This document shows positions 1 through 11,645 of a DNA stretch of 64,000 bases, piece by piece; position 1 is the stretch's first letter; each line of letters starts with the position of its first letter. The stretch is from NCBI RefSeq assembly GCF_010389155.1, contig NC_057761.1, positions 1,614,501 to 1,678,500 on the forward strand. The letters run 5' to 3'. The notes under the pieces were generated by a model. That model did no database searches. It saw nothing but the letters and a program-made list of their open reading frames with translations, and had not been told where the DNA came from. The translations under genes and the position numbers were made by a program. This stretch comes from Erigeron canadensis. Taxonomy: Eukaryota; Streptophyta; Magnoliopsida; Asterales; Asteraceae.

Positions 1-144
1 ATTTGGACTTTTCATTTGGCTATATATGAACGTTGAATAATTTGCCATCATTCATTCACAAGTTTTATTAACATTTATTGCGAGTCGACAAGCAACATTT
101 TTCAAGAATACACAGATTTTTTTTTGAGGCTCATTGCTATCTAG

Positions 145-760
145 GGATGTTAAAAAACCCGTACTCGATGGGGATATCTAAAACCCGACATTTTTGGACC
201 GGGTATGCGGGTCTAGGATCGGATATGGGGATGATTTTTTTGCGGGTTCGGTTTGGGTACGGTTTTTGATGAAAAGCGACATACCTGATCCGTATACCCG
301 AAACTCGTCCCAAACCCGTATACCCGGCCCGTATATAATACGAGTAATACTACAACAACAACAACAACAACGATAGAAGACTCCAATAGTATAGTTCTCA
401 CTTCCGAGCTCTAACTCCTTACTTTCTTTCCCGCCGTAGAACTCCAATTGAAAGGGGAATCTCCCCTAGTAATTTCATTATCAAAAATTTCGCTATAGAA
501 TTTCAAATCATATATATTACGAGTAATATTGTAATCCTAGTACCAAATTTGAGTATATGTAAAATTATTATAATATAATAATAACACCCCATTTACCTGT
601 AGGGAAACCCGTTACCTGACGATTAGTATATAAATGGGTACCCGTTGGGTCCCGGTCCGGGTTTGGGACGAGGATTGTTAATCGGGTCCGGGTCTGGGAT
701 TAGCAAAACCCGGCCCATACCCGACCCGTTGTCATTCCTATTGCCATCACAGGGAAAACC
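145..760. repeat. GC-rich foldback-like interspersed repeat
   Basis: Left part (about 150-330) and right part (about 600-745) are rich in ACCCG/CGGGT motifs in mixed orientation inside otherwise AT-rich DNA. The left edge reads CTAGGGATGTTAAAAAACCC, and the right edge in reverse complement is similar (GGCAATAGGAATGACAACGG). This is the general look of a non-autonomous DNA transposon or MITE. A short (CAA)n run lies at about 350-372. Short open frames here have no protein-like features. The remaining DNA from 1 to 1170 shows no gene. Confidence 0.4.
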
Positions 761-1176
761 ATTGGTTTGCCCAACATGAAACCCCAATTTGCTAGGTGGG
801 TTCATCTGTGGTTGGTTTCCTCCCACGGGGAGTGAGTACTCATCAGTGATTTCAGTTTACGGTTCAAATAAGGAAAATAATACGAGTAATAATTTTTGCA
901 TTAAATTGGCTAAAAGAAAATACTGAAATGCTATTTCTACATATTTATACAAGGCGATATCTTGATATCACATGTCATGATCATAAAATGTCATGTTTTA
1001 GATGAAAACATAACTCAAATGAAGCCTATAATAAATGGTCACATGGTCGATTCGACCTGATATGCATAAACACACGGGTTCAATTAAACGAATTGATTTA
1101 TAAGCTCTTATAAATCATTTATCCATTTTAGCCACATATATCCATGCATGATCTACTATATATCCATTTTAGCCAC

Positions 1177-1254
1177 ATATAGTGTTATATAGTTGATAAA
1201 AAGTAAGTAAAAGTAAGTAAGTACTTACTTTTTATCTACTATATAACACTATAT
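1177..1254. repeat. near-perfect inverted repeat (hairpin)
   Basis: Two 33-nt arms, 1177-1209 and 1222-1254, are reverse complements with one mismatch and a 12-nt loop. Two direct copies of a segment reading TATCCATTTTAGCCACATAT (about 1120 and 1162) lie just beside it. It could be a tiny MITE or an RNA hairpin source; nothing decides between them. Confidence 0.75.
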
Positions 1255-1411
1255 TCAAACAAACACTTGCTCAATCTCAGTATTGCATGACATATAAAAT
1301 GTTCATGTTTCAGACAATAAAAACACTCAAATCAACCTTAACATAGGATTTTATCCTTTATCTCAATTCCCTGTCCTTGCTTGCATATGATTTCTTGCCA
1401 TCTTCGGATCT

Positions 1412-1560
1412 CCGTGGTGGCCTAGTGGCATCCTAAAGGCCTCAGAATTATGAGACATGGGTTCAAATCTCACTAGATATACAAGGATTCCTCTCCATTT
1501 CCGCGTATATTAAGTTGAGAAGGCCTTTTATCACTAAAGGAACCAGTAGACTCGGATCAT
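1412..1560 (+). mobile_element. tRNA-derived SINE-like element
   Basis: An A-box-like motif TGGCCTAGTGG (1418-1428) is followed about 31 nt later by a B-box-like motif GGTTCAAATCT (1460-1470). This is the spacing of an RNA polymerase III internal promoter, as in plant tRNA-derived SINEs. No cloverleaf is intact, so it is not called as a tRNA. The 3' end and target duplication are not clear. It sits 3' of the CRK gene A1 on the opposite strand. Confidence 0.5.
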
Positions 1561-1935
1561 TGACTACTTCAACTAAACAATACTTTCTTTAGCCTTATTC
1601 TGTAGGGAACCTTTAATAGGGAAACTTTTTTTCACAATTTGTACCAATTTGTTACGAGTCCTCAAATTCATTTTTCTTGCCCCTTTTTACATATTGAAGC
1701 TTGTATACACATATCATATGAACAACGTGCATATATTAATTATTAAGTATGTTATACAATACAAACAAATCAAACTTCCGTACTTTTAGACTCAACCGAC
1801 CTTAGCTTCGAGATTACAACCATGTTAATTGGCTGCTTTTGACACTATAGCTTCCAAGATGCTTAAGGGAATGGTTGACAAAATCTAAGTTTCTAATCGG
1901 CTGATGTGTTTTAAATTTTTTATCACTAACTAGGA

Positions 1936-4897
1936 TTACCTTGGGTGGAAATAGCTGACAGAAACTGTTGCAACTGAAGAACCCGTTACCGTTGGCATGA
2001 TGTTGAGTTCCATTGTCTCCTTGTCTACAAAAGGGGGATTAGAGGGGACGGGTAGTGGTTCATCATCCCTTACCAACATTCTGAGAGCCACTGACATGGA
2101 TGGCCTTAAAGATGGTTCTTCTTGAATGCAAAGAAGTCCTATGTGTGTCACTCTTATGGCATCTTCCTGGAAAATGATGTTAGGATATACATTCATCATC
2201 AGATTCGGATCAAACATTTCCTTGAGTGTTCCTTGCTTGAAATGCCTCCATGCCTGCTTGTACATAAGTAATTACAACGTTTAATTAGATGCACAATGTC
2301 TAAAATGCCTTTTACTTATTTATAACCCAATTCAGTTAAGCGTGTGAGCTGAAGTCTTCACACTTACAATAGAAACTAAGAATTCAGGATATTCCATGGT
2401 TTTGCTTCCATTGCTTTCCATTCCGCTGACCAACTCCAGCAGCAACACACCAAAGCTATAGACATCTGCCTTTTCGGTTAACTGGCCATGAGCTAGGTAC
2501 TCTGGAGCAATGTACCCACTGGTGAAATTGAAATTAAGAAGGGAAAAAGTTTAATACTACATTAGACCATTAGTGTAAAATTAATATATACAGGAAAAAC
2601 TTAGCATAATATCAATTTGTCTTCTGTTTTTTTCTCCCAAGTCCCTTTAACATGTTTGTATAGAAATTGGAGGTCTGTCTTATAGTAATTACTAACGCTA
2701 TGTTGGTTCTTTCCTGGTCTCAAAAAGGTCCAACAACATGAGGTACTTACAGTGTACCCGCAATGGCGGTGCTGATATGACTCTTGTCACCTTGAAAAGA
2801 CCTGGCTAAACCAAAATCAGCTATTTTGGGACGAAGCCGCAAGTCTAACAAGATATTAGAAGCTTTAATGTCTCTATGTATAATGCGGCTCTTGGTATTT
2901 TCATGAAGGTAAACCAAGCCTTCTGCTATCCCAATAATGATCTCAAATCTCTTCTCCCATTTTAATTGTCTGCCTTTTATTTCATCTGTGTAATTTTACA
3001 ATTTCAGCATTGCATCTTATATAATCAACTTCATGAACTCAGAAATTCAGAATCATGAAAGACTTTTGAAATTACCAAAAATGTACCGGTCGAGGCTCAT
3101 GTTGGGCAGATATTCATATATGAGAATGCTTTCGGGTCCTGAACAGTTGCATCCCAACAGCCTGACCAGATTTTTGTGTTGTAGACTGTTAATGATGTTA
3201 ATTTCATTGTAGAAATCTGCTGCTCTGAATTTGTTGTTTAAGAAGAGCCTCTTCACAGCTATTTCTCGTCCATCAAAAAGAACCCCCTGAGAATTTAACC
3301 ATTCACAAATATATGCATAAAGTGATTTACAAGATCACAACAGTACTACAACCTTTATTGGTACAAACAAATTTATTCGACACGGGATATATGCTGATAG
3401 ACGGCAACTTCAAGTCATCTATTTAACATGAGTTATGCATTCTCTCTATCGAGCCAATTGTAAACTTCAATTCCTAAAAACATCTTAAATCATTTTCTTA
3501 TGAAAAATTAGATTATTACTAATAAGATTCAGGTCAAACCAACCTCCCCATCCCCTGCCTAAATTACGTTTCATGACCTATTATTTAACCTGACCTTGTA
3601 GACAGTACCAAATCCACCTTGTCCAAGCTTATTGAAGTCATTCCAATTTCCAGTCGCTTTCTCTATTGTAGAGTATTTGAAGTTCAAGTTACTGTCTGTA
3701 AGAATCTTTGCCAGTTTTTTGGCATTTTTCGCTTCATAAGAGCCTGAAACATTAAGCAACCATTAGTTTGCGTTGATGACCTATACAAACTGTCCGTTGT
3801 TACTAAAAATTTAAGTCCGTGAACATTATCTGCGCTTGGCATTGCAAAACATAGTTCAAATGATTATACCATTTCTCCTTTGCTGTATATATCTGCGTTT
3901 TCTGATATATAAGAAGCTCATTAAAGCAACTGTGAAAACCACCACAGAACTGACAGCGGAAACTACAATAGCTATTCTCTTCCCTGCAAAACCCATAAAT
4001 GAAACATGATTAGAGATATGTAGAAAGCTTCTATCTTGATGAATTGTATGATTTCGAGATCTCAAAGATGATTTATTTTAAAAGATGATTAAAACCCCTG
4101 TTTTAGTTGCTATGTTTATCAGTGTCATAATCTTTACCTTTATTGCTAGCGCTTCTTGTGGTTTGTATGGGATTAAGAAAATTGGTATCAGAATACCTCA
4201 TGAAGCATCCAGTGTTCAATGCTCGCCCCTCAGACCACGGTAAACATGTCGTTATCGATGCATAAGCGTTCACCAAACATGCCCTACAAGAATCAGGGCT
4301 CAAAGTATTCCAGCATTGGGCCATGACATAAACTGAATCATTAGAACCAGGTGTTATCACCTCTTCCCTAGAAAAGTAGGCACGGTTTCTCAATGCATCC
4401 GTTACAGCTTTCATGACTGCCTGCCTTGTTGAGTCTTGAAACATGGTACTTTTTCTTGTTGTATTCCCACAAACAATTGTGTCATGAGGCCCTGTATACT
4501 CCTCAAAAAAACTAAAGTTCTGGACTCGGATAAAGCAGCCATCACAGTAAAGTCGACCCCCAGGTTTTGGCCAGCAAGTCGGAAGTATATTATGCATTTG
4601 GGAATAGCAAAGTTGGCAATCTTGTACAGAGAGGTCACCATAGCATTGGGAAAGACCATAAACTTGGTCCGGGCTGGTTCCCTCTGACACTGTTGCGTTA
4701 TGTGAAGTTTGCATTTGGTTATTAAGTCTTTCAAAAACATTGATACCATTTTTGAGAAATATTGTTTGATTGTTTTCGCCTTCAGCACATAACATCTCAA
4801 TGGTTTGGATTCTGGCATCCCCTGCTGATCTAGATGCCAGTAATTGAATTATGATAAAAGTAATGAAAATAACAAGTGTATGTATTGGTTTACACAT
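1936..4897 (-). CDS. CRK A1: cysteine-rich receptor-like protein kinase (DUF26), intact
   Basis: Seven exons: 4897-4138, 3983-3870, 3743-3595, 3286-3076, 2985-2751, 2518-2368, 2253-1936. All introns are GT-AG and the frame is continuous (1938 nt, 645 aa). Exon 1 encodes a hydrophobic signal peptide (about 1-26) and two DUF26/Gnk2 domains with C-X8-C-X2-C motifs at about C85/C94/C97 and C195/C204/C207. Exon 2 is the membrane span (about 258-280) followed by basic residues. Exons 3-7 are the Ser/Thr kinase: [10 protein letters not shown] loop, lysine in EIAVKRL (about 353), HRDIKASN (about 448), DFGLAR (about 468), AGTLGYIAPEY, then a short C-terminal tail. The family acts at the plasma membrane in stress, defence and redox signalling; the ligand is unknown. 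The start was chosen by match to A3 (MCKP). An in-frame Met also lies upstream at 4948. Confidence 0.93.
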
Positions 4898-4979
4898 CTT
4901 CTTTCTATCTTTTGGTTGATGATCATCAATCCATTTTGATGAAAACACACAAAAAGTTTCTGAGATATCGTAAAAGGTT

Positions 4980-5240
4980 GAATGTATGTCAACAAGTTTT
5001 TTTTAAAAATTTATGCAAGTTGTTGGTTTACTTAATATTAATTTTAAATTAGAGATTACTTTTGGTATTTATACAAACTTTTTTATTACAATATGTAACC
5101 ATCCCGGGCCCTTTACTTGGACGCTTAAGAGTTCCTATGCCAATCAGCAATGATACAAAATTTATGTCAACAAGTTTATCTAAATTTATGCAAGTTGTTG
5201 CGCGTCTTGTTGGTTTGCTTAATACTAATTACCAATTTAT
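4980..5240 (-). promoter_or_regulatory. A1 upstream region with a direct duplication
   Basis: A segment containing TGTCAACAAG and TTTATGCAAGTTGTTG occurs at about 4986-5046 and again, diverged, at about 5164-5230, with TTGGTTT(A/G)CTTAATA following in both. Each copy carries a TTGAC core on the gene strand, the core of WRKY-type sites, although the next base (A) does not fit the strict W-box. The segment lies within 350 bp of the A1 start codon, so it is a plausible promoter duplication. No clear TATA box could be assigned. Confidence 0.45.
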
Positions 5241-5244
5241 TTAG

Positions 5245-7120
5245 ATTAAAGATTGAAAATTTGGTTCTGATTTGTTTATAGTTGAAAATGTCATCGTTAT
5301 TTGGAGTCAGGCTTTTGGTTATGTAATGGGGGTAAGAAAGTCTTCTAGATTTGATGATATGTGCTTATAAAACTAAAGTATTAAGTAGTCACTTAGCTTG
5401 TAACACCACAACAAAATTTAATCGTGTACAGAGGCGGATCCAGGAATTCGTGAGGAAAAAAAAAAAAAAAGACGTCTCGAAATTTAGAGAAATGATCATT
5501 ACTATTACGACAAGACAGAAGGAACAACATGTAACAACAAAACAAAAACAACACTACATCAACAAAACGACAACTAAAGAGTATAATAAACAACAATCAA
5601 CCAGCAACGAAACAACAACCGAACACAATTACAACAACTAAATTAAACAACATATAATATATTATATACTAGTATTAAAAGGTGATTTTTTTTCGAGAAC
5701 CAAGTTATAACACTATGAACAAGTTAAACAAAGTAGAGGAAGATCTTTCATTTTTTCTTTAGATTCCTCATCAATATCACTAAGTAATAATGAAAACTAT
5801 TTCTTTTTAATAAAAAAAAATATCTTTCCATATATCTGGGGAAAAAAAATTGCAACTAAATAATAATTCTCAAAATGTATATTATAATCACAAGTGATGA
5901 TCGAACTAAAACACAATTGTAAGTTTGCAACTAAATTTAAATACTTTTGAAAGATTATGTGGTTGTGAGACGAGGAAAGGAAAAAATCAGAATGGCTTTG
6001 TTTTTTTAGCATGCCTCGTATCTTTTTCTTTTAAGTTTTAACCATGCATTACACTTAGTAGTTACTACTTATATTTATTAGAATGTTCTTAAAGTTGGGC
6101 TGGGCTTGACGGCACACTATAATTTGAGCAGAGGGCATCACGTTAAAACCTTAAGTTTTTTTTAAAAAATTACACTATTTGGATAAAATATTGGGATAAA
6201 GGCATGAGAGTGTAACCAACTATTACCAAAAGACTATGTAATGTACTCATCTACTCGACTTGTTATCTAGTGTAACCAACTTTGTTTTTTAGGTTATGCA
6301 ATGTAAGCAATCGGCTAAGAAACAAGTTACAGGTTACTACTTTCAATTTTATTCCTTTTTTATTAAAAAAATTCTCACCTTTGTTTCCAGATTCCAACCT
6401 TTACATGACAGTGGTCACTTGATGATTTGTTATGTCAAGAGTGCGGAATCCTCTTGAGATAACTAGATTGCTATTGTCTTCCGTCGATTAATGAGCAATT
6501 AACCAACCTAAAGAGATGCGCAAGGCTTGTGGTTCGTGTAGGAGATCACACGAAGGAACAATTAACCTTAATTCGTAATTTCGTGAATATCTTCTAAGAT
6601 TTACCAAACGATTAACCTAATTCCGTAGATTAGGTCTTGTATTTATACTAGTTATGTATTGGATCGTGTAGGCTTAGACCTTAATCGAAGATTAGGCCCG
6701 AAACAATAAGCCAATCGATTTGCCTTGTGCTGACGTCAGCACCAGGTTGTTCCTTCATACTGATGATGTCAGCACGAGGGACGACCATTTGGCTCTTTGT
6801 TTAGCTTTGTTTGACTCATACATAACATCCAATCATCGTTTAAGTGTTCTACGACATTTATAAACCTTGATTCTATGTTCTTGTACCTGCAAAACAATAT
6901 ATAACACACAAACACAATACAAAACACAAACAGATATAATATTGAAGTTCAAACGTAATCATTAAATATCAACACAAGTTCTTATGTAAATGCTTACAAA
7001 AATAGTTTCTAAAACATAAACGATAATCAAATCTATGTTGCGATTGTCACAACGAATCTGCATCTACAAAACTTCTATGAACATAAATTAATCTAAAGAA
7101 GTAACTTTACAGAAAAGTAA
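5245..7120. other. intergenic, no gene seen
   Basis: AT-rich DNA with a poly-A run (about 5457-5470), an AAC/ACA-rich low-complexity tract (about 5500-5650) and homopolymer-rich stretches. Open frames here are short, low in complexity and lack family motifs. The segment around 6420-6880 looks less biased and could be a retrotransposon remnant, but no LTR end, primer site or coding motif was found. Confidence 0.5.
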
Positions 7121-7391
7121 ATTATAACAAAAGTTTTTGTAATTCGGACTTGCAAAATGGTGAAGAAGTAGAAATCAGTTTTATGATTGTAGGAACACCA
7201 TTCAACAATACAACATTTTATTGATAAATAAAATTCAAATTACAACAACATATTACAAGTAAATTAACAATTAACTAAACCTTATAAATTATGTATTTTC
7301 TCCTTCTTTTATTATAACAAAAGTTTTTGTAATTCGAATTTGCAGAATGGTGAAGAAGTAAAAATCAGTTTTAAGATTGTAGGAACACCAT
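7121..7391. repeat. direct repeat, two copies about 190 bp apart
   Basis: About 80 bp beginning ATTATAACAAAAGTTTTTGT occurs at 7121-7201 and again at 7311-7391 with a few substitutions, ending in TTGTAGGAACACCAT. It is a tandem duplication of an intergenic segment with no coding content. Confidence 0.8.
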
Positions 7392-7621
7392 ACATCAATT
7401 CCTACAACTTTCTTTGTCCTCCATAAACTATTTTATTCATCTAAGTCTTTCAAAATCTTTGATCTCAAAAACCGTACATCGATAAATTCTAAATATTATA
7501 TGGGTGTTTTTAAATTTTCATGCTCTTTCATTAGAGATGTCATTCGATGTACTTTCAACGAATTTTTAAATCCGAGGTCGGAGCCCGTACGGTTAAGGCA
7601 TTTGACTATGACATATAACCT

Positions 7622-8189
7622 TGTATGACCTATCACACTCTATGACCTATCACCCTCACCGTCTCACCGCCGCAACATGCGAGCACTTGCTCTCGTAAAT
7701 AAATATATAGAATACAACAAAATATAAACATTACCAAAAAAAAAACATAAAGCATAAAATCTATTTCGTGCAATTCTTTTCACATATAATGATTGAGGCT
7801 TGAAATGATTTAGCGAGTTACGGTTCAAAACCACATAACAAAAGGCTGAATATACAACCAAAATTGAATGAATAAAAGAATGTTATCTTAACATACTTCA
7901 CCATATCTTAAATAAAATCGTTAAGTGTCGCACGTTTGTTTGGAAAAGCAAACCCCGATATCAAAAGCACAAGGTCCTTTAGCAACCTGGCTTTATCGTC
8001 TAGTTCATTTTCTTAATTATGTTGATTGCTTTCGACACACTGGCTTCCTATATGCTTTTTGTATGACCTATCACACTCTATGACCTATCACCCTCACCGT
8101 CTCACCGTCGCAACATGCGAGCACTTGCTCTCGTAAATAAATATATAGAATACAACAAAATATAAACATTACCAAAAAAAAACATAAAG
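7622..8189. repeat. near-identical direct repeats of about 128 bp
   Basis: The block at 7622-7747, beginning TGTATGACCTATCACACTCT and containing CATGCGAGCACTTGCTCTCG, recurs almost unchanged at 8060-8189. The copies are about 438 bp apart and differ mainly by one substitution and A-run length. The high identity suggests a recent local duplication. Similar small open frames in both copies are by-products of the repeat. Confidence 0.85.
7717..8005. repeat. third copy of the type-B CRK 3' flank (relic)
   Basis: This block aligns by eye with the 3' flanks of B1 (12041-12343) and B2 (50331-50494). Shared strings include ACAACAAAATATAAACAT, GGTTGAATATACAAC-like text, CCCCGATATCAAAAGCACAA and AACCTGGCTTTATCGTC. 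Here no type-B CRK exon follows at higher coordinates. It marks either a lost B gene next to A1 or a flank duplicated alone. Confidence 0.75.
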
Positions 8190-8204
8190 AAATAAGCCCA
8201 AAGA

Positions 8205-9130
8205 AATGAAATAGAGTTATTTCCATTGTTTGGTAGAGAAATAAAAACAAAAACACCGAGCAATAGATTTCTCAAGAAATGATCTCTATGTAATTTCATT
8301 TCCATCTATTTTGTAGAGAAATGAAATCTTCCACTAAATTTTATCCGTGTCAAATATTAAGAAATGAGTTTTGAATTGAAAAAATAAGGGTATAAATATG
8401 CATTATACGTGCAAGTCACATTCCATATAAAAAACAAAAAGCTGTGTCTTTTTCTCTCTTTCTTCTCACCAACAATTTTGGGAAAGTTGTGTTCCCAGTT
8501 ACCCTTTTGCTTCAATCTGCAATCAAGTAAGTTGTAAGTATTATCCTATATTATATTATTACTTTGAAAGTTTAGGGTTCATACACGTATTTAGAATTCT
8601 CGTTTGCAATGGGGTTTCCAAAACTATAAATCGAAGAAACATACCTATTTAAATTCGTGACCTGTGTTGATGCTATTATTGTTGGATTTATTCATTTATT
8701 TATTTATATTAAATCTGGTTGATCTTGAAGATCACGAGATACAGGTGTTGACTCGCCTCAAGGAGATATGAGGGTGCAAGTACCAATCGCAAGAGAGGAA
8801 GGAAAGTAAAGTAATGATGTCTTGATTTAAATAAGATGGCTAAATGATCAAAAAAAATAAAACAAAAAAAAAAGAGGCAAGAAAAGCTCAAATTGATATG
8901 GATATGCTAAGCAGGGTTGAGATCTTGACCAAACATCATGTGGCCGTAAATGTTAGTTTGGAAATATTTTTTATTTGACATCATTATTATGGTTTACAAT
9001 TAAAAACAAGGAGAAAATACATAATTTTTAAGGTTTGGATTTTATAAAATTAAAAATAATGAGATTATTTGAATAAAATTTCATTTTCATTTCTCTATTT
9101 TTTTTACCAAACATAGAAAATGAATCTCAT
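8205..9130. mobile_element. possible non-autonomous DNA transposon carrying a transcribed-leader-like segment
   Basis: The left edge (about 8205-8250) contains TTCCATTGTTTGGTAGAGAA. The right edge (about 9085-9130), in reverse complement, contains TTCTATGTTTGGTAAAAAAA next to AGAGAAATGAAA text, so the ends look like imperfect inverted repeats. Between them, 8425-8530 resembles a plant promoter and 5' leader: CATATAAAAAAC, pyrimidine-rich CTTTTTCTCTCTTTCTTCTC, and a donor-like CAAGTAAGT. No transposase or protein-coding exon is recognisable. The call is inference from end structure only. Confidence 0.35.
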
Positions 9131-9735
9131 CTAAGACTTGCCATGAGACTGCCTAAATACTTAAAAAGTTCACTAGGTAAGGGAATTCTCATCAAAGGTA
9201 ATACTTTTCTCTCTTTCTCTGCCTTTGAAAGTAGAAACACACTTAAAATGGAGGACTGAAAGGAAAAATAAAGTGAAAGAGGGTAGAAATAAAAAATTCT
9301 TAAAAAAACATATGGGTGGCAACTTTTTGAGTGTCACGCTCTTTAGAAATAATAAATGGTATTATACTCGTTAGCCACTAAAATTTTGTTGGCAAATAAT
9401 AAATGGTATTTAACACGGTATCTTAATTTTAAATATTAGAAATTCATTTTGTTGGCAAAAGTATTAATAATTCATTTATTTAGATTTTTAAAGTTTTTAG
9501 GGTGTTACAACTGTCTCCATTTAGCGCATATCACGTCCCCGTGATCCAAGTCATATTCAACAACGGGTAACAAGTAAAATATCTCTTTCGAATTTCTATG
9601 AACACTTCGACATCTACCCAAGCTTTCACAACACTTTTAATACACTATCGCCAATATTGAACTCCATACACCTTTTTCTTTTTTACGTGCGTAAGATCCT
9701 TGCCGATCTTAAACCGGTACAGTATCAAACATATT
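9131..9735. other. intergenic, no gene seen
   Basis: AT-rich DNA. GGGTGTTACA at about 9491-9500 resembles the 3' end of some LTRs, but no partner end was identified, so it is not called as an element. No coding motif on either strand. Confidence 0.45.
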
Positions 9736-10404
9736 TTCATTAATAACATACACTACTCGTCGTCACCATCACCGGTCGTTGCCGCCGCATTACGTCGGCA
9801 CCATACTCTAATTGTTAATCATTATTCAGTATTTATATCAGATATATGTATTATGCTAAAAATTTCAATTTTAAGCGTTCATTAGACTCCGCCTTGGCTC
9901 TGCCCCGGTCTAAAAAGACCCTATTTACCAAGTAAACCAGTAAACTCAACTAATTGACTTCTTCAACTAAACATTTAGCCTTTGGTTTTTAGGAAATCAA
10001 TTAGACCATCCTTAACCGTTAAACTTTTTTACCTATATTTTTTCATGCCAAGTGAGTATCACCTTCTCAACACCAACAGGATGGTCTTATCGGTTACTTA
10101 AAATCATTGGTATATATTTGTTACCAGTCATAACAATCATTTTCCCTGCCCCTATTTACATATCGAAATCTTGTGCACATATCATATGAACAAGATGCAT
10201 AAATCAAAGTTTGGAATACAATACAAACAGATCACTCTTCTATACTCTTAGGCTTAGCTATCGGTATCATGCTTAGTTTCAAGATTACAACCATGTTAAT
10301 TAGCTGCTTTTGACACTATAGTTTCCAAGATGCTTAAGGGAATGACTAATAAGATCTAAGTTTCTAATGGACGGATGGTTTTTTGATTTTATTACTAACT
10401 ATGG
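9736..10404. repeat. left part of a segmental duplication, holding the uninterrupted ancestral sites
   Basis: This stretch aligns with 28068-28257, then 36937-37121, then 43737-44021, which are the three pieces left when two LTR elements inserted into the paralogous copy. Matching strings are ACTCGTCGTCACCATCAC, AACATTTAGCCTTTG, CATGCCAAGTGAGTATCACC and AGTCATAACAATCATTTTCC. The junction near 9945 (CCAGTAAACTCAA) and the junction near 10120 (TTGTTACCAGTCATAAC) are the empty-site equivalents. Confidence 0.85.
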
Positions 10405-11645
10405 TTACCTTGGGTCGACATAGCTAAGAGAAACTATAGCAACCGAAGAACCCACTAACATTTGCATGATGTTCAGTTCCATCGTCTCCTTGTCAATAAA
10501 ATGGGGATTACAGGGGACAGGTAGTGGCTCGTCATCCTTTTCCAACATTCTCAGTGCCGCTGACATGATTGGTCTTAAAGACGGATCTTCTAGCTAGAAT
10601 GCAAAGAAGTCCTACGTGTATCACTCTTATGGCATCTTTCTGGAAAATGATGTTAGGACATACATTCATCATCAGATTCGGGTCAAACATTTCCTTTAGT
10701 GTCCCTTGCGTAAAATGCCTCCATGCCTGCATGTACATAAGTAATTACAATGTATAAGTAAATGAATTTTTAGGCAAGGAATTGAAAAATGTGATTCAAC
10801 GATTACAACTTCACATTATTGGGAAGTATGTGTTAGGAGCCAAGTGTGTTAGCTGACATCTTAACGTTTACAATAGACACTAAGCATTCAGCATATTCCA
10901 TGGTTTTACTTCTGTTACTTTCCATTCCGCTGACCAACTCGAGTAGCAACACACCAAAGCCATAGACATCAGCTTTTTTGGTTAACTGGCCACGAGCCAG
11001 GTACTCTGTAGCAATGTACCCTCTGGTGAGATTCAAATATTAAGGAAAAGTTTAGGAAAACATCAATATGTCTTTTGCTACTTTCTCCCTAGTCCCTTTA
11101 GAATGTTTCTTAAGAAATTGGTGGTCTCTTTAGTAAGTAACAACATGTTGTAATTGCTCGTTTTGGTTCTTTTTTGGTCTTGTAAAGATCACAACAAAAT
11201 GAGGAACTTACAGTGTACCCACAATGGCAGTGCTCATATGACTCTGATCACCTTGAAAAGACCTGGCTAAACCAAAATCAGCTATTTTGGGACGAAGCTT
11301 GAAGTCTAACAAGATATTAGAAGCTTTAATGTCTCTATGTATAATGTTGTCTCTTGGTATTTTCATGAAAGTAAACCAAGCCTTCTGCTATACCGATAAT
11401 GATCTCAAATCTCTTCTCCCATCGTAATTCCCTGCCTTTTGTTTCATCTATATAAATTCACATTTTTATACTTACATCTCAATTAATCAACTTCATGAGC
11501 TCAGTTAAAGACTTTGAAAATTAACAAAAATATAGCGGTCGAGGCTCATGTTAGGTAGATACTCATATATGAGAATGCTTTCAGGTCCTGAACAGCTGGA
11601 TCCTAACAGCTTGACTAGATTTTTGTGTTGAACACTCTTAATGAT
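10405..11645 (-). pseudogene. CRK A2: truncated, frameshifted receptor-like kinase pseudogene
   Basis: Only the kinase C-terminal half remains: part of exon 4 (about 11645-11529), exon 5 (11447-11212), exon 6 (11022-10872) and exon 7 (10726-10405). Exon 5 is 236 nt instead of 235 because of an extra base just after the HRD-region codons (near 11347). Exon 7 is 322 nt instead of 318 because of a 4-nt insertion (CTTCTAGCTAGAATG near 10590). The exon 4 donor has lost its GT (TTTG followed by TTAA at about 11525). APE of the activation segment reads ATE. Exons 1-3 and the start of exon 4, including signal peptide, DUF26, membrane span and P-loop, are absent beyond 11645. The closest relative here is A3. 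Confidence 0.93.

Noticed and set aside
1412..1490. A tRNA gene
   Set aside because: A- and B-box-like motifs are present, but no cloverleaf with acceptor pairing; a SINE relic fits better.
4411..4818. Long alternative frames overlapping exon 1 of the CRK genes, for example 4411-4818 minus and 4436-4687 plus, with counterparts in B1, A3 and B2
   Set aside because: They overlap the DUF26 exon in other frames; their conservation follows from the real gene.
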